From assembly GCA_034509495.1 (NCBI GenBank), contig CM067507.1, forward strand, positions 21,011,121 to 21,075,120: DNA of 64,000 nucleotides, given 5' to 3'. Made by a program: the position numbers and the translations under genes. How positions within the stretch are numbered: the first letter of the stretch is position 1; each line of letters starts with the position of its first letter. This DNA is from Acestrorhynchus altus. Its lineage: Eukaryota > Chordata > Actinopteri > Characiformes > Acestrorhynchidae. This document shows, piece after piece, positions 51,225 to 64,000 of this stretch. The notes beneath the pieces are model-generated. The model was given only the letters and a program-made list of their open reading frames with translations. It ran no database searches and was not told where the DNA came from.

Positions 51225-51510
51225 AAACAGGGTTCCTGAGTGGTCCTGGAGCTAACTATTGATCTTATTACTACAAGATAACAAGTTCTACCCCAGAAAG
51301 TATAATTGGCCTCAGTGTCTCTGGTATGCAGCGCTAGTCAATGCACCTGCCTGTTGGAGAACTCCATGTGAATTAAGCTGTGCAGACTTCGTGTAACAAG
51401 CATGTATACGCTTTCACCCTCCCAGCTTGGAAACATTGTGATGGAGTAGACCCAGCTTGTGGGCACTGTGACTAATTTTGGGAGAAAACTGGCTAAAAAT
51501 GAAAGCCTAT
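51225..51510. repeat. Possible worn SINE
   Basis: GGGTTCCTGAGTGGTCCTGG and CTACAAGATAACAAGTTCTA resemble a tRNA head (TGGTCC...A box, GTTCTACCCC B box). Only weak similarity. Confidence 0.25.
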
Positions 51511-51519
51511 AAAAAGTAA

Positions 51520-53030
51520 TTTGTGGGTGGAGCATGAATATCTCTGAAATTTAATATCACAGCAAAGCAAAACTCAACCTATTTTGTTTGTGTGGAAATG
51601 GTTTATTTGCTCCCACCTGTACTATATGTAGCAAGGCTAGCCACCTGGCCAATAACACTAATCAGTCAGGACTCTCCATACATGTACACAAGATCTAGTC
51701 ATTGGCAGGCTCACCTTATACTGTTCCACCTGGTGGATGCCATAGAAATCTCGAGATCTAGAAATTTGGTTGGAACTGTCAGCTGAAACACTCAGAGATA
51801 ATTGGGAATTCTGCATCTGCCATTAATGAGATGGCAAACATTTCTAAATAATAATTGAAAAAAATAAATAAAATAAATGTCATAATAAAAAAACAAGTAA
51901 AACAACTTGTAGTTTTTAACCTCAGTTAACATTCACCAGTGTGAATCCCCGATTTTAATGCCTGCAATGTGACAGAAATAAGAAAGGTTGAATTAAAAGA
52001 TGGTGGCCATGTCATTCATTTCCAATGCAGGGCTTCAAAAAGCTATTTCAGTCAAGCTCAGTGAACCACTAAATTAAAGCTGCACTTACACTACTTCCTC
52101 AGTGCAGGTGTGATGTGAAACGAAAGCAATCCACCACAGGACAAAAGAGAGACAAGAGCATATATGCTTCAAATTAAACCTTCCTCATTCACTACATCCC
52201 TACCAATTCTCACAGACACACATCATGCTGGCTGCTTTCAGACTGCATTTAACAATGAAAGTTTATTAAGGGGGGAAAAAACTACTTTGAGATGTTATCA
52301 CTATTCTGTTTGTCTAAAAATATTAAGAAACACTCTCCTGCAGATGGCATGTAGCTAACAGATGGTGCCATACTAAAGACTTGTTAATTATGAGCCCAAT
52401 ATTACATAGAAATGCGAAACAGGAACTTGGAGCGAGAATGATGAAACCACTGAACAGCACAAGCAGACTTTGATTACTGAAAAGTACACCTTGGAACCAG
52501 TTATTTAAGTGGGACTCAATCATTGGAGCGACAATTGCAGCCCGCCATTATGAAATATCTACAATTACCACAGACTGAAGAGGGTGTAAGTTTTGATTTC
52601 TATTGTCTTGTGGCAGCAGCCCTGCAAATGAAGGCACTCTTTTCAGACCTGTGGTTTGATTCAGTTCAATGGGAATCACAAAGACTAGTTGTAAGGGATG
52701 TATTCCAAGCTGAACAAATGCTGTGATTTTCTCTTTATCCATTTTCATTCTGTTATCCATTTTCAGCTCGGCTGTGGTGTAGCTGCAACAATATCTTACT
52801 GATGAAAGGCAGGCTTTGGAAACATTCTAGGTTAAACAGGTATAACCAATCACTAAGCATTTGTCTTCTGTTAGCATGTTCTAGAGTTTTACTTTGTACT
52901 TTTCCATGAGGTTTTATATCTGTCATGTGATTTTTTTTCTCATTTTGTTATTATTCCTGCTTTTTAAAAAGGTCAAGGGATAAACAAACAGAATGTTACA
53001 GTGAATAATAACAGTGGGCCTCATTCACCA
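51520..53030. other. No gene recognised
   Basis: Unique-looking AT-rich sequence with no credible exon or repeat. Confidence 0.5.
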
Positions 53031-53094
53031 ATATTTTGCTAAAATGTTCTTATATTTGCAACATGCTGATGAGGGGCTTGCAAGAATGAAATGT

Positions 53095-53310
53095 GAGCTT
53101 GTTGGTTTCCAGGTGGGTTCCAGGTGGGCAAAGCCTCTGAATGGGTTTGTACATGTGTTGTTATTGGGACCCAATTGGGCTTTCCAAATGGGCCCCATCA
53201 TTAAAGCCCACCTTAATCTTAGTGTACATCCCACATGAGGCCCACGTTTAACCCCTCTGGGTCCCATTCACTGACACTGGGGGCATTCCTATATGGGGCC
53301 AATATGGAAC
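53095..53310. repeat. Repeat with GGGCCCAAT-like palindromic units
   Basis: TTGGGACCCAATTGGGCTTT, CAAATGGGCCCCATC, AAGCCCACCTTAATC and TATATGGGGCCAATATGG: spaced, diverged units rich in TGGGxxCCCA. Confidence 0.5.
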
Positions 53311-53319
53311 TCATGGACA

Positions 53320-53980
53320 AAGGTGTTAAAAAATAAATTCTTCTTAAGAATGGTTACTCAATAAGTTCTATAGATTCTGGGGAGTAGGACTTCAACAATG
53401 AACATATCACATTTGACTATAATAAATTAGACAGCTTAATGTCTGGTGGGGGTTGGGTGGATAACTGCACTGGGGTCCATAACACAGGAGGGATCAGATT
53501 AATCTTGAAATTTGTATTGGGTCCATCATGTAGAAACTGTTAAATAATGAGCTTCCCAGTAGAACTATTTTATTCATGTATATGTACATGTTTTTGCAGG
53601 TTCTATATTATGTATTTATATACATGTTCTGTAACCTACATACGATTTATCAAGTCCACCTGGTGGAGCTCTTTTGCCAAATACACAGAGCCCATTCTTT
53701 CATGTGCCTAAAGAATGATAAAAACATGCAGTAATTACTGTCCTGGAGCTAATAATAAAGGATTTAATGAGCGAAAACTCATGCACACATGAGAATGTGG
53801 AACTGTGTCCAACGCTGCTGCACACATATATGCACATGCACATGTATTGGCTTGTTTGCAAAATTGTGCACATTTACATCACTAGTCTTGAGTTTTCATT
53901 ATGGTTTTGAACTGGGCTCATGAGATCCTAGTCACTTAACCGCAGAGGTTAAGAGGGTTTCAGGTCAATTTCATAATCCA
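53320..53980. other. No gene recognised
   Basis: AT-rich sequence; nothing supported. Confidence 0.5.
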
Positions 53981-53984
53981 CCCA

Positions 53985-55500
53985 AGACTGTGTTTCTCTG
54001 TACCGCAGCACTGAAACATTTAGATGTCATTTCTGATCTTACTAGCTGTGGTCAATGAGGTTTGATGAACATGACTTTCTCATTAATCTGAGGTGAATGG
54101 GTAGCAATTCAAAATACATGACAGTCTACATTAATCAGCCTTGAAATGGAAAAACTCTACTGTTGTATTGCATTGAAATGTTGCTTAAAATGGTTTCTAA
54201 AGTATAGAACATACAATGGACTTCTTTTTTTAAAGTTCAGGAGAATGTTGAAACAGAACTATACGAGAAAAATACGAGAAGTCCACTGTATACAATGTCA
54301 CTGTTGAAGCTGTTGATTGCACCTTTATGTATCACAGGGCCCTGAATTGATCCTAAATTTGTTCTATTAAACCAGATGTGGCTGCTTTTAAACTCGGGGG
54401 CTCCTCTCTTTATATTTGAGTGGTTGTATTTTTCCCAGCCTCTAATGGAGTATAATATTTCCACTCTCATTCATCATTTAGAGTGATTGACTGCATGGGG
54501 ACATTGTTAATGTGCTTATTTTAGGCTACAGAAAGCCATGGGGAGAAAAGTTAAAAGCTCGCTTCAACCTTGATACTCCAGCAATGTTATAGGTATTTTG
54601 GTAACGCTCACCAAACAGCTACATCAGAGCTGCCCATGCAGTCAGGGCAAAATATTGGGATAGAGTTTGACTGGATGGACTCAAAATCCCTGCCTCTGCT
54701 TAACTGTACAGTGTACAAAAGACAGTCAACACCTTAATTTATTTATTTACAAATTTCATACAAGTAAACACACAATTTCTTTGATTTCCAGCTTTCAGAT
54801 CACAGCATTTAGTCAACTACCAACCTACCTCTGGTTCTAGGTCAAGATTTTTAATGAACATTGTTAACACTTTTCAGTTCTCTGTACTGCAGTACTATAA
54901 CTTTTAGATGTCACTTCTGATCTTACTAGCTAGATTTTGACTGGATGGAGCCCACACTTCTGCTCAACTGTACAGTGCACTTAAGACAGTTAAGATTTTT
55001 ACACAAATTTCATACAAGTAAACACACAATTTCCAACTTCCAGATCATAGCATTTGACCTAATCTGCTGCACTTTCCTACCTCTGCACTGGTTCTAGGTA
55101 TTTTTAAGTTTATGTAGGTTTCACTGCTGTAGTTCTTTGTTCTCCACTGTGGCCTTTTAGATGTCACTTCTGATCTTACTAGCTATGGTCAATGATACTT
55201 GAGAAACATGAGTCTTCCTTCACACTCGCATTAATCTGAGGTGAATGGGTGGCAATTCAAAAGGCAAGATAGTCTACATTAATCAGCCTTTAAGGCAAGC
55301 CTTGAAAGGGGAATGGTGGTGCATTGCATTGAAATGATCAGATTTAATCTTGCTGGAATGTTGCTTTAAATGGTTTCTAAAGTATAGAGCATTCAGGAGA
55401 ATGTTCTTTTTCAACAGATGCCATGGGGAAAAAAGTTAAACGTTTGCTTGGTACTTCAGCAATACTATAGGTATTTTGGTAATGCTCACCATATAGTGAA
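53985..55500 (+). repeat. Diverged local tandem duplications
   Basis: The block TTTAGATGTCA-TTCTGATCTTACTAGCT occurs at 54,019, 54,903 and 55,156. Unit B (GACTGGATGGA ... CATACAAGTAAACACACAATTTC ... TTCTAGG) is tandemly repeated at 54,665-54,935 and 54,936-55,183. The longer flanks (ATTAATCTGAGGTGAATGGG to GGTATTTTGGTAA) also occur twice, at 54,080-54,620 and 55,230-55,490. Non-coding. Confidence 0.75.
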
Positions 55501-55509
55501 TTTCTCAGT

Positions 55510-57125
55510 GCCCCAGGAAAAATCCAAACATAGGCTTTAAACTTTTACAAATAATACAATAGAAGATGAATGTGTAGAGTGCCTCTGACTGTAGATGAAC
55601 ATGGAACAATATCAGCATCCCACCATCCCTCCCACATGAAAAGGCCAATGTCAACTATTTCACAAGACAGTGTGTTTTTCTACTAACTACTAAATTCAGC
55701 TGAGAAGTGGCAGAGTCAGCATTATTCAGCCTTTGCTCTCACTTCCCCTCTTTGCCGAGTGCTCACGATGGGCTCTTGTCATTCTCTCTAAGGACAGAAT
55801 TGAGCCATGTAGATATTGACTGTAAGAGGACAGGGCTGCTCAAGTGTTATAATGAGAAAACCTCCTGGATGGAGGACTAGTATTTCACAAACAGTTTCAA
55901 CCAGCACTTTATATGTAACAGCCAGCCTCATGTTTAGTGTTCCAGCTGAAGATTTATATTATCTGTGGCAATAACTTCTTGGATTTAATCCCTCCTCACA
56001 TGGAACTCTCCCCATATGTCGCAGTGCATTTCAATTACTGCATGGACTGGCTTCTCTCACTCCTTGCCCAGTAACCAGTTGGAGAGCAGTAGTGCTGGCT
56101 TGCTTGGCATACGAACATAGACTGGTGTTGAATTAATAGTAGAATCCAAAAGCTTTTGCAGCATCTGAGTCCTCTTGTGTATTGTTCACTAGATCAACCA
56201 AGCTCATGTTTATCACAAATGTATGTCAGAACTCTTCAGTTTTGATACTAGAAGGCCAGTGACCAGTAACATTGATTTCCATGATGGTAAGGGTAATTTT
56301 CATGTTCAATCACACACAGTAACCTGACAATTAACATGTAAGTTCAATCAGGTTAGTATGACAGGTGTGTTGCTTTGCAAATAATCTCCAAACTGTGCTG
56401 GACATCTGCCCTCCATGAACCCTGATTTGTGTTATTTATGGCCAGTCTAAAAGCCATCTTATTGTGCATGTGATTACAATTAACTATGCAATACATTCTA
56501 TTCCTGCACCTCATCAGCTTAGTGTGCACTCATCCAGCCTGCCCACTCTGTCCCTACTCTGGAATCTCAATGCCTTTAATTAATATAATGTCATATGCTT
56601 GGAGCCACCAAATAGTATCTGCAGCATCTACAGCTAAGCCTGAAATAACGTTTATTAAGGATTCCACCAGGAAAATCCAATTTTAAAGAAAACCAACTCC
56701 TGTAACACCAAGTCAGATATGGATCCTAATTAAAGCAATCACATTAGTTAGGACTTTGGAATCCACTGATGTGTAGCAGCCACATTCCGGGGCACTACAG
56801 TATTGTCCCTGAAACTAAATGAATAAGAACTCCATTGTATGTTTTAGGACAGTCCAATTGGTACTTGAGAAGGTATGGGCTTTGTTAAATTTTCTATATG
56901 TCAAATGCAGTTAATCAGTAAAGGCTTTGGGTGTTATGCATTTAGCACTGTACAAACTGCTTGCTTCCTTGAACAATGTCCAGTTTTAAATAGTGATCCA
57001 AAAATCTACTTGTTGATTACTGAGTGATATAAACAGAATATTAAAGAGAAACACCAGTAAAATTATTTGTGGCAAAAACATAATGTGGTAGTTGGTTGTG
57101 TATACTGTTGTTAATGTACACAAGA
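55510..57125. other. No gene recognised
   Basis: Unique-looking sequence, some of it relatively complex (55,700-56,050; 56,480-56,660). No exon supported. Confidence 0.45.
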
Positions 57126-57129
57126 ATAA

Positions 57130-58140
57130 TACCAGCTTATCAGAAGATTACAGAAAAAAGATTCAGGGTAGCCTTTCGGATTAAGTCAGGTGAAGTGATG
57201 TAAGCATGGAAAGAGGGCTGTGCTTAAAAACAGTGATAGCAATGTTTCGACGGCTTGATTGTAGTGTACCTCTTGTAAATTCAGTTGATTGGACATGATT
57301 TGGAAAGGCAAAGCTGTTTAAAGTAGGTTCAATAGTAGATTAACTTTAAACTAAGTCACGAAGTCTAAGGAATTGTCTGTAAACCTCAGAGACAGGATTG
57401 TATTGAGTCACAGATCTGGGGAAGGGTACAGAAAAAAATCTGCTGCATTGAAGGTCCCAATGAGCACAGTGGTCTTCATCATCTGTAGTAGTTTGGAACC
57501 ACCAGGACTCTTCCTAGAGCTGGCTGCCTGGCCAAACTTAGTGATTGTGGTAGAAAGGCATTAGTTAGGGAGGTGACCAAGAACCCAGTGGTCACACTGA
57601 CAGCACTCCAGTATTGCTCTTTGGAGTGAGGAGAAACTTCCAGGAGGACAACCATTTCTACAGCACTCCACCAATCAGATCTGTACTGTAGGCACTGAAC
57701 ATCACCTAGCCAATACCATTCCTAGAGTGAAGCATGGTGGTGGCAGCATCATACTGTGAGGATGTTTTTCTACAGCAGGAACTGAGAGACTACTCAGGGT
57801 CAATGTACAGATACATCTTTGATGTTAACCTGCTCCAGAGGACCTCAGACTGGGATGAAAGTTTATCTTCCAACAGGACAACAACCCTAAGCACACAGCC
57901 AAGATAACAAAGGAGTGGTTTTGGGAATGCCCTTGAGTGGCCAAGCCAGAGTCCAGACTTGATCCTGATTGAAAATCTCTGGAGATGGATGTGCACCATA
58001 TATATATATATATATATATATTGCAAAGATTTCAAACCTCTCACTTTGTCATTGTGGGATATTGTGTGTATAATTTTGAGGGAAAATGAATTTAATCCAT
58101 AACAAACATAACAAACATAACAAAATGTGCAAAAAGTTTT
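57130..58140 (+). mobile_element. Tc1-like transposon, degraded
   Basis: TTGATTGGACATGATTTGGA, then a frame at 57,373 reading NLRDRIVLSHRSGEGYRKKS (transposase HTH). AAGCATGGTGGTGGCAGCAT (57,731) is the KHGGG core; CAACAGGACAACAACCCTAA the DND core; GATTGAAAATCTCTGGAG the IENLW core. Same family as 14,510-15,560. (TA)n expansion at 57,998-58,020. Confidence 0.8.
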
Positions 58141-58343
58141 CTAGATGAACTGTATATCACTACAACATGATCACTGTTGTGCTGGTATAAATTCGGAGCA
58201 TGCTCATTCTGGCCTGATACTTCCACAGTATACGTCAGATCATCTGTCACCCAACCTAAGTCAATGGAGAGTTGTGAATAACAGAAAACGGAAATTACAT
58301 TATTCTGTGAGAAGACGTTAACAGTTTATGAGTTATTTCAATT

Positions 58344-58345
<2 letters not shown>

Positions 58346-58393
<48 letters not shown>

Positions 58394-58400
58394 TCTCTCA
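58346..58400. repeat. (CT)n microsatellite
   Basis: About 26 CT units with one interruption. Confidence 0.95.
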
Positions 58401-58409
58401 AAAGGAGCT

Positions 58410-59380
58410 TCCATTGTCACTGTGTGTGCACCTACATGATTCATGAGCCATCTGCCATGTCTGATGTATCTGTCGCTTCAGACAGGATGTGCCCGGCTGG
58501 CATGCTGTGCCACACCGTGTGGGCGCCGCTTGGCCATGCTGAGGGCTTCTGTAATTAAATTAAAGTGCTCACCACTACTAGCAGCCGATGAAGCTCACCC
58601 TTGTATAAAAATCATCTTACATGGTGCTCACTTTCATATTCTCACAGTTTAGTCCTCTAAGGCCTCCAAAACATACAATTTCTAATCCTAAATAAGACTG
58701 AAAATTGCATTTGCTAGTATTTCTAAACAGAAAATATACAACAGGCTTCTTTGGCATTCCCCTGCAAAATCAAACTGAAAACCACTACTTCCCATTGTAG
58801 CTCTTCACTTCTGGAAATTCATGTGGTGTATATTGGGATCAATTTTAAAGAAGTGGTAGCTAAAATGTTTGTTTTTCTTGGAAACATCAGCTAAATGTTA
58901 GCCAATCTGAAACATTTCTTGAAACCTAATCAAGCACACGACTCTTATCAATCCAGTAGGTTTAAAGGTAAACAGAGTTGAGCTTTGGTTCTGTAATTTG
59001 ACAGAAACATAATTGTTTCTGATATAATCTTCATATAATGCATCCATAGAACATCTCAGTTACATGCACAATTTCAATTACACATTCACTGCACATAGTT
59101 AGGTAAAAAATGTAATGCAAAGAATACTAAAACAAACTTTTAAAACAAAAATGTTTTCTAAATAAAAGCCTAAATTAAAATATGCATTGATTTATGTCAC
59201 TCACACTAGGTTTTGCTCAAGTGACGAAAAAGTCAAATTTGTTTTACAGATATTTTGCAGTTCTAGCATAAAATATTTTTTTTATTCAACATCATGGTTG
59301 TGTCTGTCACTTAAAATTAGTTTCAACAATTGTTGTAAGTACATTTTTGTATTTAACTTCAGGAACAGATACTTTAAATT
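58410..59380. other. No gene; candidate noncoding element at 58,430-58,620
   Basis: 58,430-58,620 is complex and GC-rich with CTGTAATTAAATTAAAGTGC; it resembles an enhancer-like island by composition only. Confidence 0.35.
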
Positions 59381-59387
59381 ATATCAA

Positions 59388-59452
59388 ATAAATACAATAC
59401 AATACAATACAATACAATACAATACAATACAATAAATAAATAAATAAATGTG
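59388..59452. repeat. (AATAC)n then (AATA)n microsatellite
   Basis: About nine AATAC units followed by four AATA units. Confidence 0.95.
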
Positions 59453-59579
59453 TGAAGAACATATTCTAAAATATATATATAAATGGGATGGTGTGACCAT
59501 CCCTGCAAAGTGTAATATACTAAAGTAAAAAACAGAGGTCTGCTAGGTTTTTGCAAGAGTTTCTTGGGCCATGTCACAC

Positions 59580-60110
59580 ATTTATGTACTTAAATCTGAG
59601 AAGTCCACTCTGTATTTCAAAGACATCCTCAGCAAGTGGAGTCTGCTCTGGCTTTTCTTATACGGGGCGTTTGTGTTGTCCGACCAGTCCAGTTTGTTGT
59701 TTAGATGAACACCCAGGTACTTGTAGGTCTCGACAATCTCAATGTTCCTTCCCTGGATGTTCAGTGGAGTGGGTGAGGAGAACTTAGTTTTGTAGAAATC
59801 CACCACCGGCCCTTTGGTTTTACTCATATTGATCTGGAGGCAGTTCTGTTGGCACCCATCCACAAAATCCCTTGTAGCTTTTCTGTATTTCCTTTCATCC
59901 TCTTCTGAGATGTAGCCAACAATCACACAGTCATCAGAGAATTTCTGGAGATGACAGGTTGAGGTGTTGTGGGTGAAGTCTGCAGTGTAGAGGGTAAAGA
60001 GGAATGGGCCAGGACTGTTCCCTGTGGGGCCCCTGTGCTGCAGAGCAGTGTTTCTGATACAGCCTCCTTAAGTCGCACTTTATCAATTATTCTTTTGATA
60101 AACATGACAG
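59580..60110 (-). mobile_element. LINE fragment, jockey-like reverse transcriptase
   Basis: Minus strand, two frames: LLCSTGAPQGTVLAHSS (from 60,105 downward) and, after a break, KATRDFVDGCQQNCLQINMS, IEIVETYKYLGVHLNNKLDW and APYKKSQSRLHLLRMS, ending at 59,582. The 3' part present in the copy at 26,150 is missing. Confidence 0.8.
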
Positions 60111-60119
60111 CAGCATATA

Positions 60120-62390
60120 AGTGTCTGAATGTTTAAAATCAGATTCATCCACTCAACATCACATCACATTTTAAAAGTAGTCTTCCCAGTGCTCTGTGCA
60201 ATTACATATTCTAACAAGAGAGGTCTCTAAATCTCCAAAACCCCAAAACATACAGACTAATGTGTTATGTTAAACATTATGAGTATTTATCCACAAACCA
60301 GTGTACTTGTTTATGTGAATCCATGAATATCCCATAATAATCCCACAAAGAATGTGACAAATATCTGCAAGCCAACATTGATTTCAATGCATAAAATCTC
60401 CAAAAACTTTAGCTGTAATAAGTTCATTACCAACATTAGTGTCCACCATTGGCTTTTAAAACGCGAGCAAACAAACAAAGGAAAAAGCACAGGCAGCATA
60501 ATTTGGCCCCAGGGAGCACAGTTTGGGTTTGTGAAGTGGGCAAGGAACATCTGTGGGCTTGTAACACAGTCCTCTTGGTCATGGGCTTCAACATCTGGCA
60601 GGCGTGTAAACAGACTGAGGATTGATGGGCCCACCTGTGCATTGTCATAATACGACTCCCAGGAACACTTCAGCTGCCTACACACACTTCGTGATTGGAG
60701 CCAAAGCAGAGGACAGTAGGGGATTTTGAAGATTTTTAGCTTTCCTGGGAAACACAGACAAACTCCAGTCTTAATCGCAAATTATAGAGCAATGTCAAAG
60801 CAAAGACATACATTAGGGCTATTCATTTTTCTGTATTTATTCGACCAAATCTAAAATGTGTTTCTATTTAATTTTTTCAAGCAGTGTGTTTATAAGGAGG
60901 TAAAGTTTACAAGGAGGTTTACATCAATACAGAGAGATGAGTCAGAATGGTGAGGTGCATTAGTCTGCATGGAATTGGACCTGCCTACCTCCAGTCACTC
61001 TGCTCCACGTCTGCATGACATCCTATTGATCTGAGACAGCCTTGACAGAGCGCTGAGGTGGGGAAACCTTTATTCTCTCCACCTGCACTGCATCCAGGGT
61101 TACTATTGATGCTATATTTATGAGGGGTGCATTGCAAGAGAATGATGTGTACAAGGTCTCTCTGCACCCACAACTCTTTCTCATCTCGGACTTTTACTCT
61201 TTTTCAAGCACTGCACTTTGTTGGGCTTCATGCACCAATGGAACATTTGCTCTGAGGAGTTGAGATGTATTTTTTTTTATTACACAAAGTTAAGCTGTAT
61301 TATTAACAAGGTAGCAATACAGTAGTGACATTCCTTGTGAGGAGTATGTGGAAAGAAAGGTTTATAAGGTTATAAGGAGTCTACACAAACCCCTCCAGAG
61401 TGCTGACAACTTGATATGGAAGCAGCGCCTGTGTGGCAATCCCATCAGCCCCTCAGCCTTGATCACTCAGACCGAGTCTACTGAGAGGGAGTGCACATGG
61501 AGTTGAAGAAGCTTGCAGAACACGCAGCAACTCCTACAAAGCCAGAGGTGAGAAATGACCTCCAGCCATCCCTCGCCTGCATTCATTATTCATCCGGGGC
61601 TCACTCCGCATGCCAACACACAAACAAGCCCTCAACACAGTATCGACCTGGGTCTCCGCAAGCTCCCAGACTCAACAACCACCCGCAAAAACCACAAGCA
61701 AGGAGGAGCGCAAACCGCTTCTGTCACCTTTTGTTTTCTCATCAAAGTCATTGATTGGAGGGCTGTCCATGCCACGTGACAAATAACAGCCTTAATTTAG
61801 GGTGATGGCTGGTTAATGCTGTCTCTCTGCTGCCCTCTAACAAGGTTGGAGATGTGATTAGATTACATGGCTGAGAGGGAGGAAAAGTCAACCCCTCTTG
61901 TCCAGTAGCGAAGCATTATGTGCACACACAATACCATTTGACACTGGGGGCAAGAGAGATTTGCATTATTTAATACTCAGTATTAAAAAGTTGAAATACA
62001 CCTGCTTCATTTCTTTTAAACCTAACGGTATTAACTGCATCTAATTTTTGGGAAGATTTTATTCTTTGTTAGATTATTCGTTTTGGATGATAAATTCCAC
62101 TCCAACTGATCCCAAACATTTTAGGTTGAGTTCCATCATGCAGTTCTAGCTGTGGCTTGGCAGTAGACAAGACATTTGATAATGTGTGGCTGCTTGACAG
62201 CAGAGGTATGGAGGTTTTATATAGAGGTTTGTAAGCTTTTGGTGTATTATTGCTCACCTGTGTCAACCACGAGTTATCGTTCTCACAAGGAAATAAACAA
62301 ATGAAAATTTATACCCAAGCACAGATAATTAGAGACTTCAGAATGATTTTCAGTTTTTCAAATATGTTGTCATAAAACTTATGAGTTATT
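60120..62390. other. No gene; candidate noncoding elements
   Basis: 60,480-60,690 and 61,400-61,900 are the most complex unique sequence in this part (GGCCCCAGGGAGCACAGTTT; CACGTGACAAATAACAGCCT). Frames here (for example at 60,354 and 61,491) lack family features and splice context. Confidence 0.35.
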
Positions 62391-62399
62391 ATCATTAAC

Positions 62400-62720
62400 A
62401 TCTCTGAACTTTACACTTCAGTCCTGTTTGTCTCCCCTGTCTATACCTTCTTGTCTCCATTCTGTTTTGTTTTCAGTTCCCCCAAACGCTTCTCACACAT
62501 GTCTGCTCTGTTTTGGTCTTTTTTCTCCATCCTTGCTCCACCCCATTCCCATCTGTGTCTCATTTGTAACCCCATTTGACAATCTTCCCCAGGTGTTTGT
62601 AATCTTGTCTGTGCATTTAAGTTTACTTTGATTCAGTTGATCTTTGTGGGTCTTTATATTAATGTCAGTGTGCTCTGCATTTCATCTGTGTATCCTGATG
62701 TTAGCTTTGTTTCTTCTAAA
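62400..62720 (+). repeat. T/C-rich retroelement-like repeat, copy 3 (end only)
   Basis: CATCTGTGTCTCATTTGTAA, CCCCAGGTGTTTGTAATCTT and GTCTGTGCATTTAAGTTTAC match the end at 16,440-16,540. Confidence 0.55.
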
Positions 62721-62729
62721 CCCTGCAAG

Positions 62730-63700
62730 TACATCCACTTCTCTTTTGTCTGCTCAGTGCACTGTGATAGTTAGCCTTTCATTAGCTATGCTATTAAATG
62801 CTGTTATCTCAGCTTGTCTTTTATAGTTATTTAACCAACAGAATAGAAAAAGTTGAAAATGAGAAAAGTCACTGTTGTGAACAGAGCAGTAACGCGGACA
62901 TTATTTTGACCCTATTTCAGGGGTAATGCAATACACTTTTTTTGATCTCTCTAGCACAGAGATGCAAGACACTAAACTGAACTGATGCACAATGAATGAG
63001 AGCAGTTGACTGTAAATCTCACCTATGGAAAACACTGATTGGTCTCTCTCTCTGCTTAGTAGACCTATCAGGATGCTCACTGTGTTATTCTCTATAACTG
63101 TCTGTCTCTCTCTCAGACAGATTGATACACAGAATTGAGATTTTTGGGACACTGAATGTAATTTCTGCTATCAATATATGGGAGAATCCCATGAGTTGCA
63201 GGAGAGGTGAGATGTCTGTTACAACAGCATAACAATGACAAAATACTTAGATACTGTTTCTTCTGCAATTTTCATGAAAGGTAAAGGAAACATTTTAGTG
63301 TCACTTAGTATAATAACATCTCATTTAAAATTCCAATAGGCACGCATAAATATTCTTTCAACAAGTCACACCCTAATACAAACTCTAACACCGATTAAGA
63401 AATGTATTTAACTTACTGTCATTTTTCACTGGAAGAAAGCACAGTGGTCTGCTGTATGCTGTTATAAAGGTGGATTCCTCCAGTGAAGTAATTAGCTGGC
63501 ATTTCTTTGTCAGTGTTGCCCATGCGAGACTAAACTCATTTCATGGCAAAGGAAACAAATCTCTCTCTCAAATGCCACAGGCACAGCAGGGATGAACCTT
63601 TAGCGTTACAGAACTCCAAACCAAAATACAAATAAATCTAGAACCAATCCTAGCCCTGGCTTTCCCATCATACTTCTACACACATACAGTCCCTCACCGA
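62730..63700. other. No gene recognised
   Basis: Unique-looking sequence; nothing supported. Confidence 0.45.
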
Positions 63701-63702
63701 CC

Positions 63703-63778
<76 letters not shown>
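63703..63778. repeat. (CA)n microsatellite
   Basis: About 36 CA units. Confidence 0.95.
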
Positions 63779-63780
<2 letters not shown>

Positions 63781-64000
63781 CGGTCAGTGAAGGGTCAGCA
63801 GTCCTTCTGTTTAAACCAACACATCAAGCTTGCTTTGCACCCCAGCTTGACACATTAAGTCACGGTAGCAGGGAAAATGCCTGTGACATTAGTGCTCTTG
63901 AGTCGAGTGGCACTGTACTCGACAAGTGATATAAAGATAAAGTGTGCATGAACACTTCTTTAGGCTGTAGCATGACGTTTGATCGTTATTGTCTCTGAAA

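Noticed and set aside
61491..61779. Two overlapping plus-strand frames (87 and 74 residues)
   Set aside because: No homology, no splice context and competing frames of equal quality; more likely noncoding conserved-type sequence.

Overview
This window is vertebrate DNA from a teleost fish. The basis is intron-exon gene structure with GT/AG splice sites, a haematopoietic cytokine receptor gene, many microsatellites, and many decayed Tc1-like transposons, tRNA-derived SINEs and L2/CR1/jockey-like LINE fragments. The SINE with a GGGGCAGC head (9,945-10,115 and 46,752-46,985) and the MITE marked by TAGCACCTTTATTTTTAAGAG resemble repeats I associate with otophysan fishes (characins, catfishes, electric fishes). 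The species is not determinable from what I can see.

One protein-coding gene is completely reconstructable: csf3r, the granulocyte colony-stimulating factor receptor, on the minus strand from a signal-peptide exon at 20,636-20,707 to a stop codon at 4,555. I built 15 coding exons whose phases all agree. They give an 833-residue type I membrane protein: signal peptide, Ig-like domain, two cytokine-receptor domains with WSEWS, three fibronectin III domains, one membrane segment, Box 1 (WPMIPDPANSS...), and a tyrosine-rich tail with the STQPLL motif. One or two upstream exons (24,041 and about 20,909-20,999) may carry 5' UTR or an alternative start. At the extreme left edge, minus strand, lies what looks like the first exon of the next gene, beginning MFLKTTLRS with a mitochondrial-presequence character. 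By position it is probably mrps15, because human MRPS15 and CSF3R are neighbours in this order and orientation.

Layout: 1-130, candidate mrps15 first exon and leader. 395-4,375, LINE, Tc1 and MITE debris and a large palindrome. 4,555-24,074, csf3r with introns filled by a composite repeat (5.3-6.3 kb), SINEs, two Tc1 elements (11.8-13.0 kb and 14.5-15.6 kb), a T/C-rich retroelement (15.6-16.6 kb) and a possible THAP/TIR element (17.4-18.2 kb). 24-64 kb, a gene-free region with three LINE families, seven or more Tc1 remnants, SINEs, and unique AT-rich stretches with homeodomain-like TAATTA sites that could be conserved noncoding elements. In human the side upstream of CSF3R is the long CSF3R-GRIK3 interval, which fits a gene desert here.

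The most unusual structure is a composite repeat present twice (5,325-6,285 and 40,850-41,570). Each copy has a TATTTAAG promoter-like box, an array of short hairpins with CTCC/GGAG-type arms at a period of about 31-39 bases, a tRNA-like B-box segment, a perfect 10-12 bp hairpin with a compensatory base-pair change between copies, and a second tRNA-like B-box segment.
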